Positions 6,915 through 15,788 are shown, counted from the first letter of the stretch. The stretch is 41,748 nt of DNA from Akkermansia muciniphila (GCA_945882065.1 CAMCWI010000007.1:1-41748), one strand, 5' to 3'. Notes: a model not told the origin generated them from the sequence alone. A program made the numbers and translations.

Positions 6915-8975
6915 GTGAAAAAAATACTCATTCTTACCGCCGGGTTCGGGGACGGCCACAACGCCGCTGCACGCAATGTGCAGGAAGCGTTGGAGCAAAC
7001 TTCGCCGGAAGTGGAAGTCACCGTCGCCGATCTCTACGAACGCAGCTATAAAAAGCTCAACTCCATCGCCAAGAAAGCCTACCTCGGCGCGGTGCGTTAC
7101 GCCCCACAACTCTGGGCGGGATTCTTCAAGCTCGCGGATCGCTCGCCGTGGCTGACGGACGGTCGCGGTCTCGCAGGTTTGCAGAAAAATCTCGCGCAAC
7201 TCATCGAGGAGACACAGCCCGATTGCGTCGTCAGCACCTATCCAGCATACGGGCAATTGATCGAGTCTCTGTATCGCGATCACTGCGAACGCCCCTTCCG
7301 TTTCGTCACCATCATCACGGATGCGCGTGCAGTGAACTCCCTTTGGTATCGGGCCGGGAGCGACCGCTTCGTGGTCTGTGACGAAGAGACGGCGGAAATC
7401 TTGAGGGAGAATGGCGTCGAGAAAAACTCGATTGCCGCACTCGGCTTCCCGGTCAGTCCGATGTTCGCCGTGCCTCAGAAGGATTTACCCAAACGACCGT
7501 CGCTCGGCACGCCACTGCGTGTGCTTTATGCCATCAACACCGGCAAAAAGAAATGTGGCAAGGCCATTGACCGCTTGCTGGAAATCCCCAACGTCGAACT
7601 CACCGTCTCAGTAGGGCGTTATTCCGACCTTAAAGAAAAACTCGCACGGCGGGCGCAGGAGAATGATGGACGACTGCATCTGCTCGGCTGGACAAACCAG
7701 ATGCCGCAACTCCTCATGCGCAGCCACGTTGTCATCGGCAAGGCAGGTGGCGCATCTGTGCAGGAAGCCATCGCGGCAAAGTGCCCGATGATCATCAATC
7801 AAGTCATCCCCGGCCAGGAGGAGGGCAACGCCAACATCATCCTCGACTCGAACATCGGCGCAGTGGCCGACGGCGATAAGGAAGTCGCCAGTTGGGTGGA
7901 ACGCCTCGCCGAAGATGGCGGCGAACTCTGGACACAGTGGCGCAATCAGTTGGAAAAAGTAAGCCGTCCGGACGCCACGAGTCGAATCGCCCAGCTCGTG
8001 CTGGATGAATGTGATGTCGCCAACAAAGTATCGCGCCCAGAAAAATTCCCCGCACTCCCCACGACTATCAACGGCGGCAGAACCTTTATTCCGGAACAAT
8101 CCGGGATACTTACGATGGCCATGCGCGCTCAGATCGCTCGCAACAAGACCGGCTCGCTGCTCTGCGACTTCCATGTCCACACGAATTATTCCGACGGCAG
8201 ATTGACCGTATCTGAAGTTGTGGACTTCTACGGTGTGCGGGGTTTCGATTGCATCTGCATCACGGATCACTGGACGGATACACGCCGGTTGATCGGAAAG
8301 CTGGCAAGGCTGACACCTTTGACGTTGAGCTACGACCAGATCGAGGAATACTTTGAAGTGATCGCGCGCGAAGCGAAGCGCGCGTGGCGTCGGTACGGAA
8401 TGTTGGTGATGACAGGACTAGAATTCAACAAAGACGGCCCGACAAAAAAATCTTCCGCACACCTGCTGGGAATCGACCTCGAAATGCCCATCAGCCCGCG
8501 CTTGGATCTGCTGGAGACGATTACCCGCATCCATTCGCAAGGTGGACTGGCCGTGGCAGCGCATCCGCACCTGATGAAATCTGAGTTCGCAAAGGAGACG
8601 CTATACCTCTGGGAAAACCAGGAAAAGTTCGCCCCGGTGATTGACGCTTGGGAGATTGCGAACCGGAATAATCTCTTCACGCCAGTTAGCCAGCGTCGGC
8701 TGCCGTTTCTGGCAAACAGTGATTTCCACAAACCCAAACATATCTACTCGTGGAAAACGCTGTTGAACTGCGAAAAGAACGCAGACGCAATCAAAGAGTG
8801 CATCCGACGCAACGAGAACGTTTCCATCACGCTCTATCGCGGTGAAGAAGCCCCGGCGGCTACGGATATTCCCGCGAGTATCCAAAGGCAACCCGGTCTG
8901 CCGCTCGGGGTGGATACGGCGGCGCGGCAGTTGACAGAGACTGGCGCGGACGAAAGGCTTGTGTTACGCGGCTGA
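6915..8975 (+). CDS. MGDG-synthase-like glycosyltransferase fused to a PHP phosphoesterase domain
   Basis: The 686-residue product has two parts. Residues 1 to about 370 match the MGDG synthase / processive diacylglycerol glycosyltransferase type: ILTAGFGDGHNAAARNVQEAL at the N-terminus, DCVVSTYPAYGQLIESLY, FVTIITDARAVNSLWY, and the GT28 nucleotide-sugar site VIGKAGGASVQEAIAAKCPM with a following PGQEEGNA. Residues about 415-640 are a PHP domain with apparently complete metal ligands: DFHVHTNYSDG (near residue 420), CITDHW, TGLEFN, AAHPH (near 550) and NSDFHKP (near 603). PHP domains hydrolyse phosphoesters, for example in histidinol phosphatase and nucleoside bisphosphate phosphatases. The start is GTG at 6915; no Shine-Dalgarno is visible. 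No stop or frame change separates the halves, so the fusion is real in this sequence. The divergent OlsB-like neighbour supports a role in lipids, but the PHP substrate is unknown. Confidence 0.8.
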   Translation: MKKILILTAGFGDGHNAAARNVQEALEQTSPEVEVTVADLYERSYKKLNSIAKKAYLGAVRYAPQLWAGFFKLADRSPWLTDGRGLAGLQKNLAQLIEETQPDCVVSTYPAYGQLIESLYRDHCERPFRFVTIITDARAVNSLWYRAGSDRFVVCDEETAEILRENGVEKNSIAALGFPVSPMFAVPQKDLPKRPSLGTPLRVLYAINTGKKKCGKAIDRLLEIPNVELTVSVGRYSDLKEKLARRAQENDGRLHLLGWTNQMPQLLMRSHVVIGKAGGASVQEAIAAKCPMIINQVIPGQEEGNANIILDSNIGAVADGDKEVASWVERLAEDGGELWTQWRNQLEKVSRPDATSRIAQLVLDECDVANKVSRPEKFPALPTTINGGRTFIPEQSGILTMAMRAQIARNKTGSLLCDFHVHTNYSDGRLTVSEVVDFYGVRGFDCICITDHWTDTRRLIGKLARLTPLTLSYDQIEEYFEVIAREAKRAWRRYGMLVMTGLEFNKDGPTKKSSAHLLGIDLEMPISPRLDLLETITRIHSQGGLAVAAHPHLMKSEFAKETLYLWENQEKFAPVIDAWEIANRNNLFTPVSQRRLPFLANSDFHKPKHIYSWKTLLNCEKNADAIKECIRRNENVSITLYRGEEAPAATDIPASIQRQPGLPLGVDTAARQLTETGADERLVLRG

Positions 8976-9124
8976 CCCAATGACCGATTGATAGTGCTGC
9001 CGTATCTGACTTGGGACTTGGCGGCGGATCGCTCAATCCCGCAAAACAAGGCATCCAACTCTGCGCAATCCAACAGATGGCACCGTGGGGTCGCCACGAT
9101 GCCATCCACGATCAGGCCAGAGCG

Positions 9125-12100
9125 TTACTTTCGCAGCCGGTAGAACCGATAATCATTCGTCATCGGCACCGTCACCGCGAGTTGACCGTTGGTTAACACC
9201 ACGCTTTGTGTCGCGTATGTCCAACTTGCTGGATTCCCTACAGTAGACGTTTCTTCGAGCCGAAATCCAGTTGCTTCAACGGTCCAGCGAAGCAATGCAT
9301 TGCTGCCAGAGCGAGTAAGCGTTAAGCCGGGCACTGTCATGATACCTGGCGAACCGATTTCACCGGCGGCGTTGACGGCGACAAATGCTCCGTTGATTCC
9401 AACCGCGCTTAACGTTGTGACATTCGTGTTGTTGCGTCCCGCCGCGTTGTCAAATGTTGCGTATGGCCCCGTCGGCGAGGCTCCGAACGAAACGCTGGCC
9501 ATGAGAACGTTGTTGCTGCTGTAGATGTTCACCGCATCTCCGCCAGTCCCCAAGCCGACGCCCGAACCCGTGTAGTTGCCGATCTGCAGTCCGGCTGGCG
9601 GCGTTGCGCCAAACCAATTCGACCGGAAAACCGTTTGGGCATTAACTTGGTTTGTGAATTCGATGAATATCACAGATTCGCCCGGAGCGATGTTGGTGAT
9701 CCCGTTGAGTGCCACTGCTCCTGCTGGCGATTGCGAGCTGTCGTCCATCTTCCAACTTGTGATGTCTATCGGTGTCGCCCCCGTATTCGATAGCTCGAAC
9801 CAATCTCCACCAACTGGACTATTTCCACTGGACCAAGGAGCGATTTCTGAGATGACGATCTTACCGCCTGTGCCGGGGGAGCCGATCTCATTCGTGCTGT
9901 TCACGGCAACAAAGGCGCTGTGAACATCGACCGAGCTGAGTTGCAAGATGGTGGCGTCATTGAGTCCGAATGAATTGTCAAAAGTTCCAAGCGGCGTGAT
10001 GGTTGGCGAACTCCCAAAAGCAACGCTGGCGCGAAGCTTTCCTGTGCTGTCAAACAGATTGACCTGATCGCCGCCCGTGCTCAGACCACCAGCTCCGGTG
10101 TAACTGCCGATCTGGAGGCCAGCAGGGGGATTCACCCCGAACCAGTTTGAAAGGAACAGTGGTGATTTGGTGGCCAGTGCCGCGGTATCTATGAAAACTA
10201 CCGCTTCGCCGGGAGCGATGTTGGTTACGCCAAGCAAGGGTCCTGCTGAAGCAAACGATTTGCTGTCGTCGTCAATTTTCCAGCCCGTGATATCAATCGA
10301 GTTCGCCGAGGTGTTGATGACTTCGAACCAGTCGGCGGCCACGGGGCTGTTGCCGCTGGACCACGGCGTCACTTCGGAAATGATCAGCCCGCCGATGCTG
10401 CCGGGGGAGCCGATTTCGTTGTAGTCGTTGACGGCGATAAACGCGCCATAAACGCGAGGCACGCTCAGGCGGGTGAGGTTCGAGTTTGTTCCATTGATGC
10501 CTGCCGCATTGTCGAAGGTCGCAAATCGAGGTCCCGGTGATGCTGCGCCAAAAACCACGCGCGCCTGAATAGTGCCGTTGGTGTCGAAGAGGCAAACACC
10601 ATCACCGCCTGTACCCAAACCGATTCCTGAGCCCGTGTAGCTTCCGACCTGGAGGTTGGTTGGTGAGTTCGCCCCAAACCATGTGTTCAAGAACGTCGCC
10701 TTGGTCGCGGTGAGATTAGCGGTCTCGATGAAAATAACCGATTCACCCGGAGCGATGTTGGTGACACCGTTTAAAGCTACGGCTGAGCCCAGTGTGGCTG
10801 AACTATCGTCCATCTTCCAGCCTGTAAGGTTTAATGTATTGGTACTAGTATTGGAGACTTCAAACCAGTCCCCGCCGATCGGGCTATTGCCGCTCGACCA
10901 TGGGGCAACTTCTGAAACGATCAAGCCGTTGACTGAACTCGCTGGCGTTTCATTGACCACATCGGTCACCGCGAGTGTGAAGGTGTTCGTAGCATCCGGC
11001 GCGGTGCCGACTGTGACGTCGTCCACGTTGATGGTGACCGTGTAGTTAGTTTTGGTTTCAAAATCGAGTACTGTGCCCGGCTTGATTTGAAGAGCCGTGC
11101 CGGTGATCTGAAAGGACGCAGCGTCCGGGCCGCTTACGGTGAGAAGATTTGTCCCCAAACCTTCATCCACGACAAAGAGATCAGCGACTTTGATCGCGGC
11201 AGCAGTGCTAGTGTTTTCCGCGATAGAATTGACCGTATTGGTGAGGAGCAAGGCCGTGGGTGGTTGATTCGGCAGTGCTGAAGGCGCATAAACCCAAAGT
11301 TCAGGATAATCAATGTTGCCGCCGCCGTTTTCATTCACCACGTAGAGAATGCCATTAGTATCCATCGTGAGACCTTCATGCTGCTGGTCGGGCGCGGTGA
11401 TGGTGCTGCCGAAATCGGCGACGATTTGCAGCGTGCTGTGGATATTGCCCGAACGATCCACATTCAGGACTCGCGCGTTTTCCTGACTGATCAAGATGAG
11501 GTGGCTAGCTTGGGGTTGGTTGGTCAAACCGGGGATGTTTGACAAAGCAAACACGTCAGCCAGATCAGTTACGCCGAGCAAAGCCGGATCGAACAAATTG
11601 GTGGAGTTTTCCGCTGTGGGCGAACCGTTACTCGCGGTTCCGGCGCTGAAATCAACGGCGGTCTGGAAAACACCGATCGGAGTGACTTCCTTGACGCAGA
11701 TGAATTCGCCAGTCAGTGGATCATACGACATTCCCTCAGTGCCTGTGTTGGGCGAAAATGTGCCGATATCCACGGTCTGGGCATTGGCCCGCGATAGCAC
11801 CGTGCCAGCGGCATACGTGAACTTGACGAGCTGTCTGTCACGTTCTTCGCTGAAAACAAACTGGCCACCACCGATATAGGCGATGCCTTCGGTGTCATAG
11901 AAATCCGTGCCCTGCGGACTGCTGCCCAAGGCAAGCGTCATAGTATCAATCAACGCACCCGTCTTGGATACCTGAGTGACCGAGCGACCACCGTCACCAA
12001 CGATGAACAAAGTGTCCGTATCCCAGTTATAGGCCACGCCGGAGGCTTCTTGACACAAAAGATTAGTGCTGTTCGGAGGCGTCGTGCGCGTCGGTTCGGG

Positions 12101-12289
12101 CAAACTGTAGCGGCCGATCCGGACGTATGTGGACAAATCCACGTTGGTGATCGCAGACGCGTTTGCGCTTCCCAAGATCAGGCCCGCGATGATCGCAGAG
12201 TAAAATTGGATTGCGGAAAAAATTCCTCGAGCTTGGCGACTGTTGTAACTAGTTTGTTTGTTCGCATTCATTTGTTTGTTGGTATTCAT
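9125..12289 (-). CDS. Large secreted protein: SdiA-regulated/phytase-like propeller, cadherin-like domain, three lamin-tail domains
   Basis: This protein has 1054 residues. The N-terminus carries a signal peptide (hydrophobic segment near 28-42, ANASA cleavage region), though ATG codons in a MNTNKQMNANKQ repeat make the exact start uncertain. Residues about 75-345 look like the SdiA-regulated / esterase-like phytase propeller (EASGVAYNWDTDTLFIVGDGG, DTEGIAYIGGGQFVFSEERD, HEGLTMDTNGILYVVNENGGG). A cadherin-like segment follows (IAENTSTAA, GPDAASFQI). Three lamin-tail domains start near residues 456, 634 and 809, each opening with a SEVAPWSSGNSP-like block and containing GWKxDDxS and NIAPGExVxFI. 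The last 60 residues are the shared verrucomicrobial C-terminal module. Lamin-tail domains often accompany extracellular nucleases or phosphatases, so a role in extracellular phosphate release is possible but unproven. Pho-box-like repeats lie 52 bp upstream. Confidence 0.75.
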   Translation of the reverse strand: MNTNKQMNANKQTSYNSRQARGIFSAIQFYSAIIAGLILGSANASAITNVDLSTYVRIGRYSLPEPTRTTPPNSTNLLCQEASGVAYNWDTDTLFIVGDGGRSVTQVSKTGALIDTMTLALGSSPQGTDFYDTEGIAYIGGGQFVFSEERDRQLVKFTYAAGTVLSRANAQTVDIGTFSPNTGTEGMSYDPLTGEFICVKEVTPIGVFQTAVDFSAGTASNGSPTAENSTNLFDPALLGVTDLADVFALSNIPGLTNQPQASHLILISQENARVLNVDRSGNIHSTLQIVADFGSTITAPDQQHEGLTMDTNGILYVVNENGGGNIDYPELWVYAPSALPNQPPTALLLTNTVNSIAENTSTAAAIKVADLFVVDEGLGTNLLTVSGPDAASFQITGTALQIKPGTVLDFETKTNYTVTINVDDVTVGTAPDATNTFTLAVTDVVNETPASSVNGLIVSEVAPWSSGNSPIGGDWFEVSNTSTNTLNLTGWKMDDSSATLGSAVALNGVTNIAPGESVIFIETANLTATKATFLNTWFGANSPTNLQVGSYTGSGIGLGTGGDGVCLFDTNGTIQARVVFGAASPGPRFATFDNAAGINGTNSNLTRLSVPRVYGAFIAVNDYNEIGSPGSIGGLIISEVTPWSSGNSPVAADWFEVINTSANSIDITGWKIDDDSKSFASAGPLLGVTNIAPGEAVVFIDTAALATKSPLFLSNWFGVNPPAGLQIGSYTGAGGLSTGGDQVNLFDSTGKLRASVAFGSSPTITPLGTFDNSFGLNDATILQLSSVDVHSAFVAVNSTNEIGSPGTGGKIVISEIAPWSSGNSPVGGDWFELSNTGATPIDITSWKMDDSSQSPAGAVALNGITNIAPGESVIFIEFTNQVNAQTVFRSNWFGATPPAGLQIGNYTGSGVGLGTGGDAVNIYSSNNVLMASVSFGASPTGPYATFDNAAGRNNTNVTTLSAVGINGAFVAVNAAGEIGSPGIMTVPGLTLTRSGSNALLRWTVEATGFRLEETSTVGNPASWTYATQSVVLTNGQLAVTVPMTNDYRFYRLRK

Positions 12290-12340
12290 GTTGATGATTT
12301 ATTCGACTCGGAGATTCCACCGAAGTTGCAATTCAGTTGG

Positions 12341-12367
12341 GTGACGGCGATGTGACAAACGCGTTAC
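12341..12367 (-). promoter_or_regulatory. Three-unit Pho-box-like repeat facing the gene at 12289
   Basis: GTGAC (12341), GTGAC (12352) and GTTAC (12363) are spaced exactly 11 bp apart. On the minus strand, the direction of the downstream gene, they read GTAAC, GTCAC, GTCAC. The array ends 52 bp before the ATG of the propeller/lamin-tail protein. Confidence 0.45.
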
Positions 12368-12400
12368 TTCAGTTTTATTTCGCACACACGTAATTTGCGT

Positions 12401-12417
12401 TGTCACCATATTGTCAC
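12401..12417 (+). promoter_or_regulatory. Two-unit Pho-box-like repeat facing the gene at 12506
   Basis: TGTCAC occurs at 12401-12406 and again at 12412-12417, an exact hexamer repeat with the 11-bp period and TGTCA core of the enterobacterial Pho box. A weaker third unit (CTTCAT) follows at 12423. The array is about 90 bp upstream of the ATG. Confidence 0.5.
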
Positions 12418-12505
12418 GTGCGCTTCATCAAAACGAAACGCGGCATCCCCACACTGTCTGAGTTCTTAAAAAACAAAAACAACAACGTCGTATTCCTAAA
12501 TCAAA

Positions 12506-13303
12506 ATGAAATCCTGCAAACACATCATTGGAGCGGCAGCAGTCCTGGCCGCTAGTCTCGTCACCACCCAGGCTCAGACCATCAGTCTCTGGAATTTTAA
12601 TTCAATCACGCCTGACGCGCTTACCACCACTGGCACCCTGACACCGAGCATCGGGTCTGGTGCTGTCTCCTTGGTCGGCGGAGCCGCGTCTACATTCGCT
12701 ACAGGAAGCCCCGGCGATCCAGCCTCGGTCAGCACTGACAACTCAGGCATGAATCTTTCCACTTGGGCAGCGCAAGGAACGGGCAATGAAACACGCGGTT
12801 TGCAGGTAGCCGTCAGCACTGTCGGGTTTGCCAATGTCAGCGTGTCTCTTGATTTCCGTGAATCGGGAACCGTCAGTCGTTTCTGGCAATTGCAAGCCTC
12901 CTCTGACGGTGTCTCGTTTAATAATGTGAGCGGTGGAATCGCGTCATTTGGCGCGGTCAACAATAACACCAGCACATCTTTCTCGAGCACGGGTCTCTAT
13001 GCCAACACTTCCTCCAGCGGATCTCAGTCGTTTGTGCAATCAGTCAATTATCTCTTCGTTTCCGGCAGCGTCTACGAGAACAACGCGAATTTTGCATTCC
13101 GTTGGTTGGCAGCCTTTGATCCTGCCGCTGGTGGTAATTACGTGAGCTCCTTCGCTGGCACTACCGCCGCCTATTCCACCAGCGGGACAGCCCGCTTCGA
13201 TATGGTAACGGTGGCGAGTGTTCCCGAACCGACCTCTTTGACACTCGGCTTACTTGGAATGGGAGCAATGATTTTCCGGAAGCGTTTGGTTGCGCTCCGG
13301 TAA
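12506..13303 (+). CDS. PEP-CTERM sorted secreted protein
   Basis: The 265-residue protein has a signal peptide (MKSCKHIIGAAAVLAAS with cleavage after TTQAQ) and a typical C-terminal PEP-CTERM tail: VPEPTS, a hydrophobic stretch LTLGLLGMGAMIF, then basic RKR. PEP-CTERM proteins are cleaved and anchored or exported by an exosortase, which is not encoded in this window. The body is rich in Ser, Thr, Asn and Gly and looks like a beta-sandwich with no recognised active site (SLWNFNS, SVSLDFRESGTVSRFWQLQAS). A strong terminator follows, so it stands alone. The double TGTCAC site upstream suggests shared control with the divergent large secreted protein. Function is unknown. Confidence 0.85.
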   Translation: MKSCKHIIGAAAVLAASLVTTQAQTISLWNFNSITPDALTTTGTLTPSIGSGAVSLVGGAASTFATGSPGDPASVSTDNSGMNLSTWAAQGTGNETRGLQVAVSTVGFANVSVSLDFRESGTVSRFWQLQASSDGVSFNNVSGGIASFGAVNNNTSTSFSSTGLYANTSSSGSQSFVQSVNYLFVSGSVYENNANFAFRWLAAFDPAAGGNYVSSFAGTTAAYSTSGTARFDMVTVASVPEPTSLTLGLLGMGAMIFRKRLVALR

Positions 13304-13346
13304 CAGACAGGTGTGTCTGACTGGTTGGTTGATTGGGTTGAATACG

Positions 13347-13380
13347 AACGCGCCGGTGAAAGCCGGCGCGTTTAACTTTT
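13347..13380 (+). terminator. Rho-independent terminator after the PEP-CTERM gene
   Basis: A 10-bp stem (AACGCGCCGG with CCGGCGCGTT), a TGAAAG loop and a trailing TAACTTTT. The remaining DNA to 13593 holds no gene that I can support. Confidence 0.85.
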
Positions 13381-13593
13381 GTGGCGCGAAGGAATCCTAA
13401 CGGATGGGATTAAAGTCGGTTGAGTCTTACAATAAACTACAAACTACAGTGTGAAGGTAGCGCGCGTCAGTCCTCTGCCCGCCGTCGTGGTAAATCTGAA
13501 CGCGTCCGTTTGCAATCAACGCCCGGCGCGCACGGAATGACGCGCCCTAACCATTCAGCAAGATTATCAATTACACCCAAACCGTCCTGCAAA

Positions 13594-13998
13594 TCAACTC
13601 GCGACGGAATCACCAAGCGGATTGGACGCAGCTTCAGCGGCAGACTTGAGAGATGCACTTGAAACGGCGGCAGTGGGCTTTGTCGGACGGTTCATTCTTT
13701 TCGCTGGCTTTGAAGTCGCGGCTGCGCTGGCCTTGGCAGGTTGAGCCTTCTTCTTCATTTTCTTCAGATGCTTGGCGAGCGTAGCCAGATTATTCTTCGC
13801 AAGCTTGGCGAGCTTGGCCGAACGTTTGGCTTTTTTGCGAGCCAGCTTCGACGCTTTCTTGGCGTTCTTGAATTTCACCTTGGCCGCATGTGACTGCTTT
13901 TGATCCGCAGTCGCGACCCGTTCACAGATTGTCACCTTGGACTCCGCCAGACGGAGAGCTTTGGCGGCTTCAGGATTTGTTTCGTGCTTAGTTTTCAT
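13594..13998 (-). CDS. Lysine/alanine-rich histone H1-like protein
   Basis: From ATG 13996-13998 the product is 134 residues, starting MKTKHETNPEAAKALRLAES. The centre, roughly residues 45-105, is a dense run of Lys, Ala, Arg and Leu (KNAKKASKLARKKAKRSAKL and similar), and the C-terminus contains PAKASAAATSKPAKR-type linker sequence. This composition is that of bacterial histone H1-like proteins, which bind DNA or other polyanions. A GTG-like upstream extension exists in frame but reads unlike protein and is rejected; GGTGGT just before the ATG is a plausible ribosome site. It is divergent from the PhoX-like gene and sits at the edge of the polyphosphate block, so polyphosphate binding, as for AlgP of Pseudomonas, is a possible alternative to nucleoid packing. 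Confidence 0.7.
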   Translation of the reverse strand: MKTKHETNPEAAKALRLAESKVTICERVATADQKQSHAAKVKFKNAKKASKLARKKAKRSAKLAKLAKNNLATLAKHLKKMKKKAQPAKASAAATSKPAKRMNRPTKPTAAVSSASLKSAAEAASNPLGDSVAS

Positions 13999-14101
13999 AC
14001 CACCAGATTCCAACCAAGTCACAGCGAGATGCAAGTCCCATATTGTTACAAATGGAGGTCGAGACATCGCTGTATTTCATCGCATTCTGGCGATGCAAAA
14101 T

Positions 14102-14129
14102 TGTAACGCCGCCGCCCTTCGGATGTCAC
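14102..14129 (+). promoter_or_regulatory. Weak Pho-box-like pair upstream of the PhoX-like gene
   Basis: TGTAAC (14102-14107) and TGTCAC (14124-14129) are 22 bp apart, two 11-bp steps, with no recognisable middle unit. They lie 79-106 bp before the ATG at 14208. Weak on its own; noted because of the same pattern at other loci here. Confidence 0.25.
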
Positions 14130-14207
14130 CATCGCCTCCTATTGTCGCCACGCGCCTCAATCAAGAGGCGGATAGAGAACAAAAACAAACATCGCAATCG
14201 AACATCT

Positions 14208-15788
14208 ATGAAAACAAACATCATCAATACTCGAAGCACCGGTGCTATGGCTCGGCATCTTGGTCTTGCAGCCGTATTCAGTGCCGCACTCGCAGCCAGC
14301 GCGCAGCAATACACTCAAGTCAAACCCTACGTCGTGTCGGTCTCGACGGATTATGTCATCCAACCCTTGTTCAGTGTGGGCGATCAAGTACCCAACACCA
14401 GCGACACCAGCCGCACGTATCAGATGGTCGGCATCCCCGATGGTCTTGGTGCTTACAAGACCGAGTGCGGCGACACCGTGCTGTTCATGAATCACGAACT
14501 TCCCCGCAGCGTTGTCTCCCAACCCAACGTGGGCGAGACGCCGTTGCGCGGCGCGTTCGTCTCCCGCTTCATTCTCGACCAACAAGCCCGTGTCCGTTCC
14601 GGTGAGGTGGCTTACGACTCGGTTCACGACGAGGAAACCGGCATCGTTCATCCGCTGGCCACGACGAATAATGCAGCACCGGCCTTCGCGCGCTTCTGCT
14701 CTGGCTCGTTCTCACATCTTGAATCCGGATTGGATCGCTCAATGTTTTTCACGGGCGAAGAATCTGGCGGCGCAGATACATTTGACGGCAAGGGCGGTCT
14801 GGCAGCAGTGGTGTTTGATCGCGAACTTCACACGCTTCCCAAGCTCGGACGTTTCCCTTGGGAGAATTCCCTCGTGCGTCCAGTTGTCGCAGGTTACACC
14901 GTGATCATGTGCATGGAAGACGGGCCGACCACGCCGGACAACCAGCTCTACATGTATGTCGGGGCGAAGGACAAAACTCCAAGCGCAAGCGTCCTCAGCC
15001 GAAACGGCCTCGATACCGGCAAACTCTACGCATTCGTCGCTGACGCTGGTTATCCCACGAACGAGATCGGCTACACCAACGGCAGCATCACTGGCAACTG
15101 GGTGGAAGTGCCGGACGCAGACCTGTTGACAGACGCACAACTCGAAGCCGCCACCGACGCGACCGGCGCGTTTGGTTTCATTCGTATTGAAGACGGTGCT
15201 TGGAGCAAGAAAGACAAAAACAAATTCTACTTCGTCACCACTGGCAACGGCGCGGGCAACCGTCTCGGTCGCGGCTACGAGGTGAACTTCAATAAACAAA
15301 ACATCCTCGGACAAACAACGATCAGCATGATCTACAACGCGGACGAAGTGAACGCCGCTGGCGGAGACATCGCTTTTGCCGCCGACAACATGGATACGAG
15401 CAAAGACTTCATCATGATCAATGAGGATGGTCATTCTGACAGCCGCCCCAAGTATGCCGCCCGGGGTCGCGAAGGCAGCATCTGGCGTTTGGACCTCAAG
15501 AACAACTTCGCCGCCAAACGCGTCGCGGAGTTGAATCCGCCCGGCACTGAGATCGCATCGGGTCAAACACAGCCGCCTGCCGTGCCCGTTCCTGGCACTT
15601 GGGAAACCAGCGGCATCATAGACGCGTCGGACTTCTTTGGTCGCAATTCATGGCTGACGGTCGTCCAAGCGCACAGCCCCACACTCGCTCCAGTTCCCGG
15701 CACGGTTGAAGACGGCCAGCTCGTACTGATGTTGCCGAGCAAGGCACGCATCGGCGGCGGCAGAGATGACCGCGACGATAAAGACTGA
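14208..15788 (+). CDS. Secreted PhoX-type (DUF839) alkaline phosphatase-like protein
   Basis: The product is 526 residues from ATG 14208. I chose this start because it gives a signal peptide (positive MKTNIINTR, hydrophobic LGLAAVFSAALAASAQ) directly before the mature part; in-frame codons further upstream read like non-coding DNA. The body shows DUF839/PhoX features: GIPDGLGAY, VLFMNHELPRS, ARFCSGSFS, MFFTGEESGG, GRFPWENS, CMEDGPTTPDNQLYMYVGAK, FIRIEDGAWSKKDKNKFYFV, MINEDGHSDSR and GSIWRLDL. PhoX enzymes are Ca/Fe-dependent phosphomonoesterases induced by phosphate starvation. The acidic and Glu/Asp motifs fit metal binding, but the exact catalytic set was not aligned. The tail is acidic and basic (RDDRDDKD). 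It is followed by a strong terminator and then the receiver-ppk operon. Confidence 0.75.
   Translation: MKTNIINTRSTGAMARHLGLAAVFSAALAASAQQYTQVKPYVVSVSTDYVIQPLFSVGDQVPNTSDTSRTYQMVGIPDGLGAYKTECGDTVLFMNHELPRSVVSQPNVGETPLRGAFVSRFILDQQARVRSGEVAYDSVHDEETGIVHPLATTNNAAPAFARFCSGSFSHLESGLDRSMFFTGEESGGADTFDGKGGLAAVVFDRELHTLPKLGRFPWENSLVRPVVAGYTVIMCMEDGPTTPDNQLYMYVGAKDKTPSASVLSRNGLDTGKLYAFVADAGYPTNEIGYTNGSITGNWVEVPDADLLTDAQLEAATDATGAFGFIRIEDGAWSKKDKNKFYFVTTGNGAGNRLGRGYEVNFNKQNILGQTTISMIYNADEVNAAGGDIAFAADNMDTSKDFIMINEDGHSDSRPKYAARGREGSIWRLDLKNNFAAKRVAELNPPGTEIASGQTQPPAVPVPGTWETSGIIDASDFFGRNSWLTVVQAHSPTLAPVPGTVEDGQLVLMLPSKARIGGGRDDRDDKD

Noticed and set aside
9077-9101. Hairpin between the convergent genes at 8975 and 9125 as a terminator
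   Set aside because: The 10-bp stem has one mismatch and no T tract follows on either strand.
14043-14207. Longer start for the PhoX-like gene
   Set aside because: The extra residues precede the signal peptide and look non-coding; the signal peptide begins at 14208.
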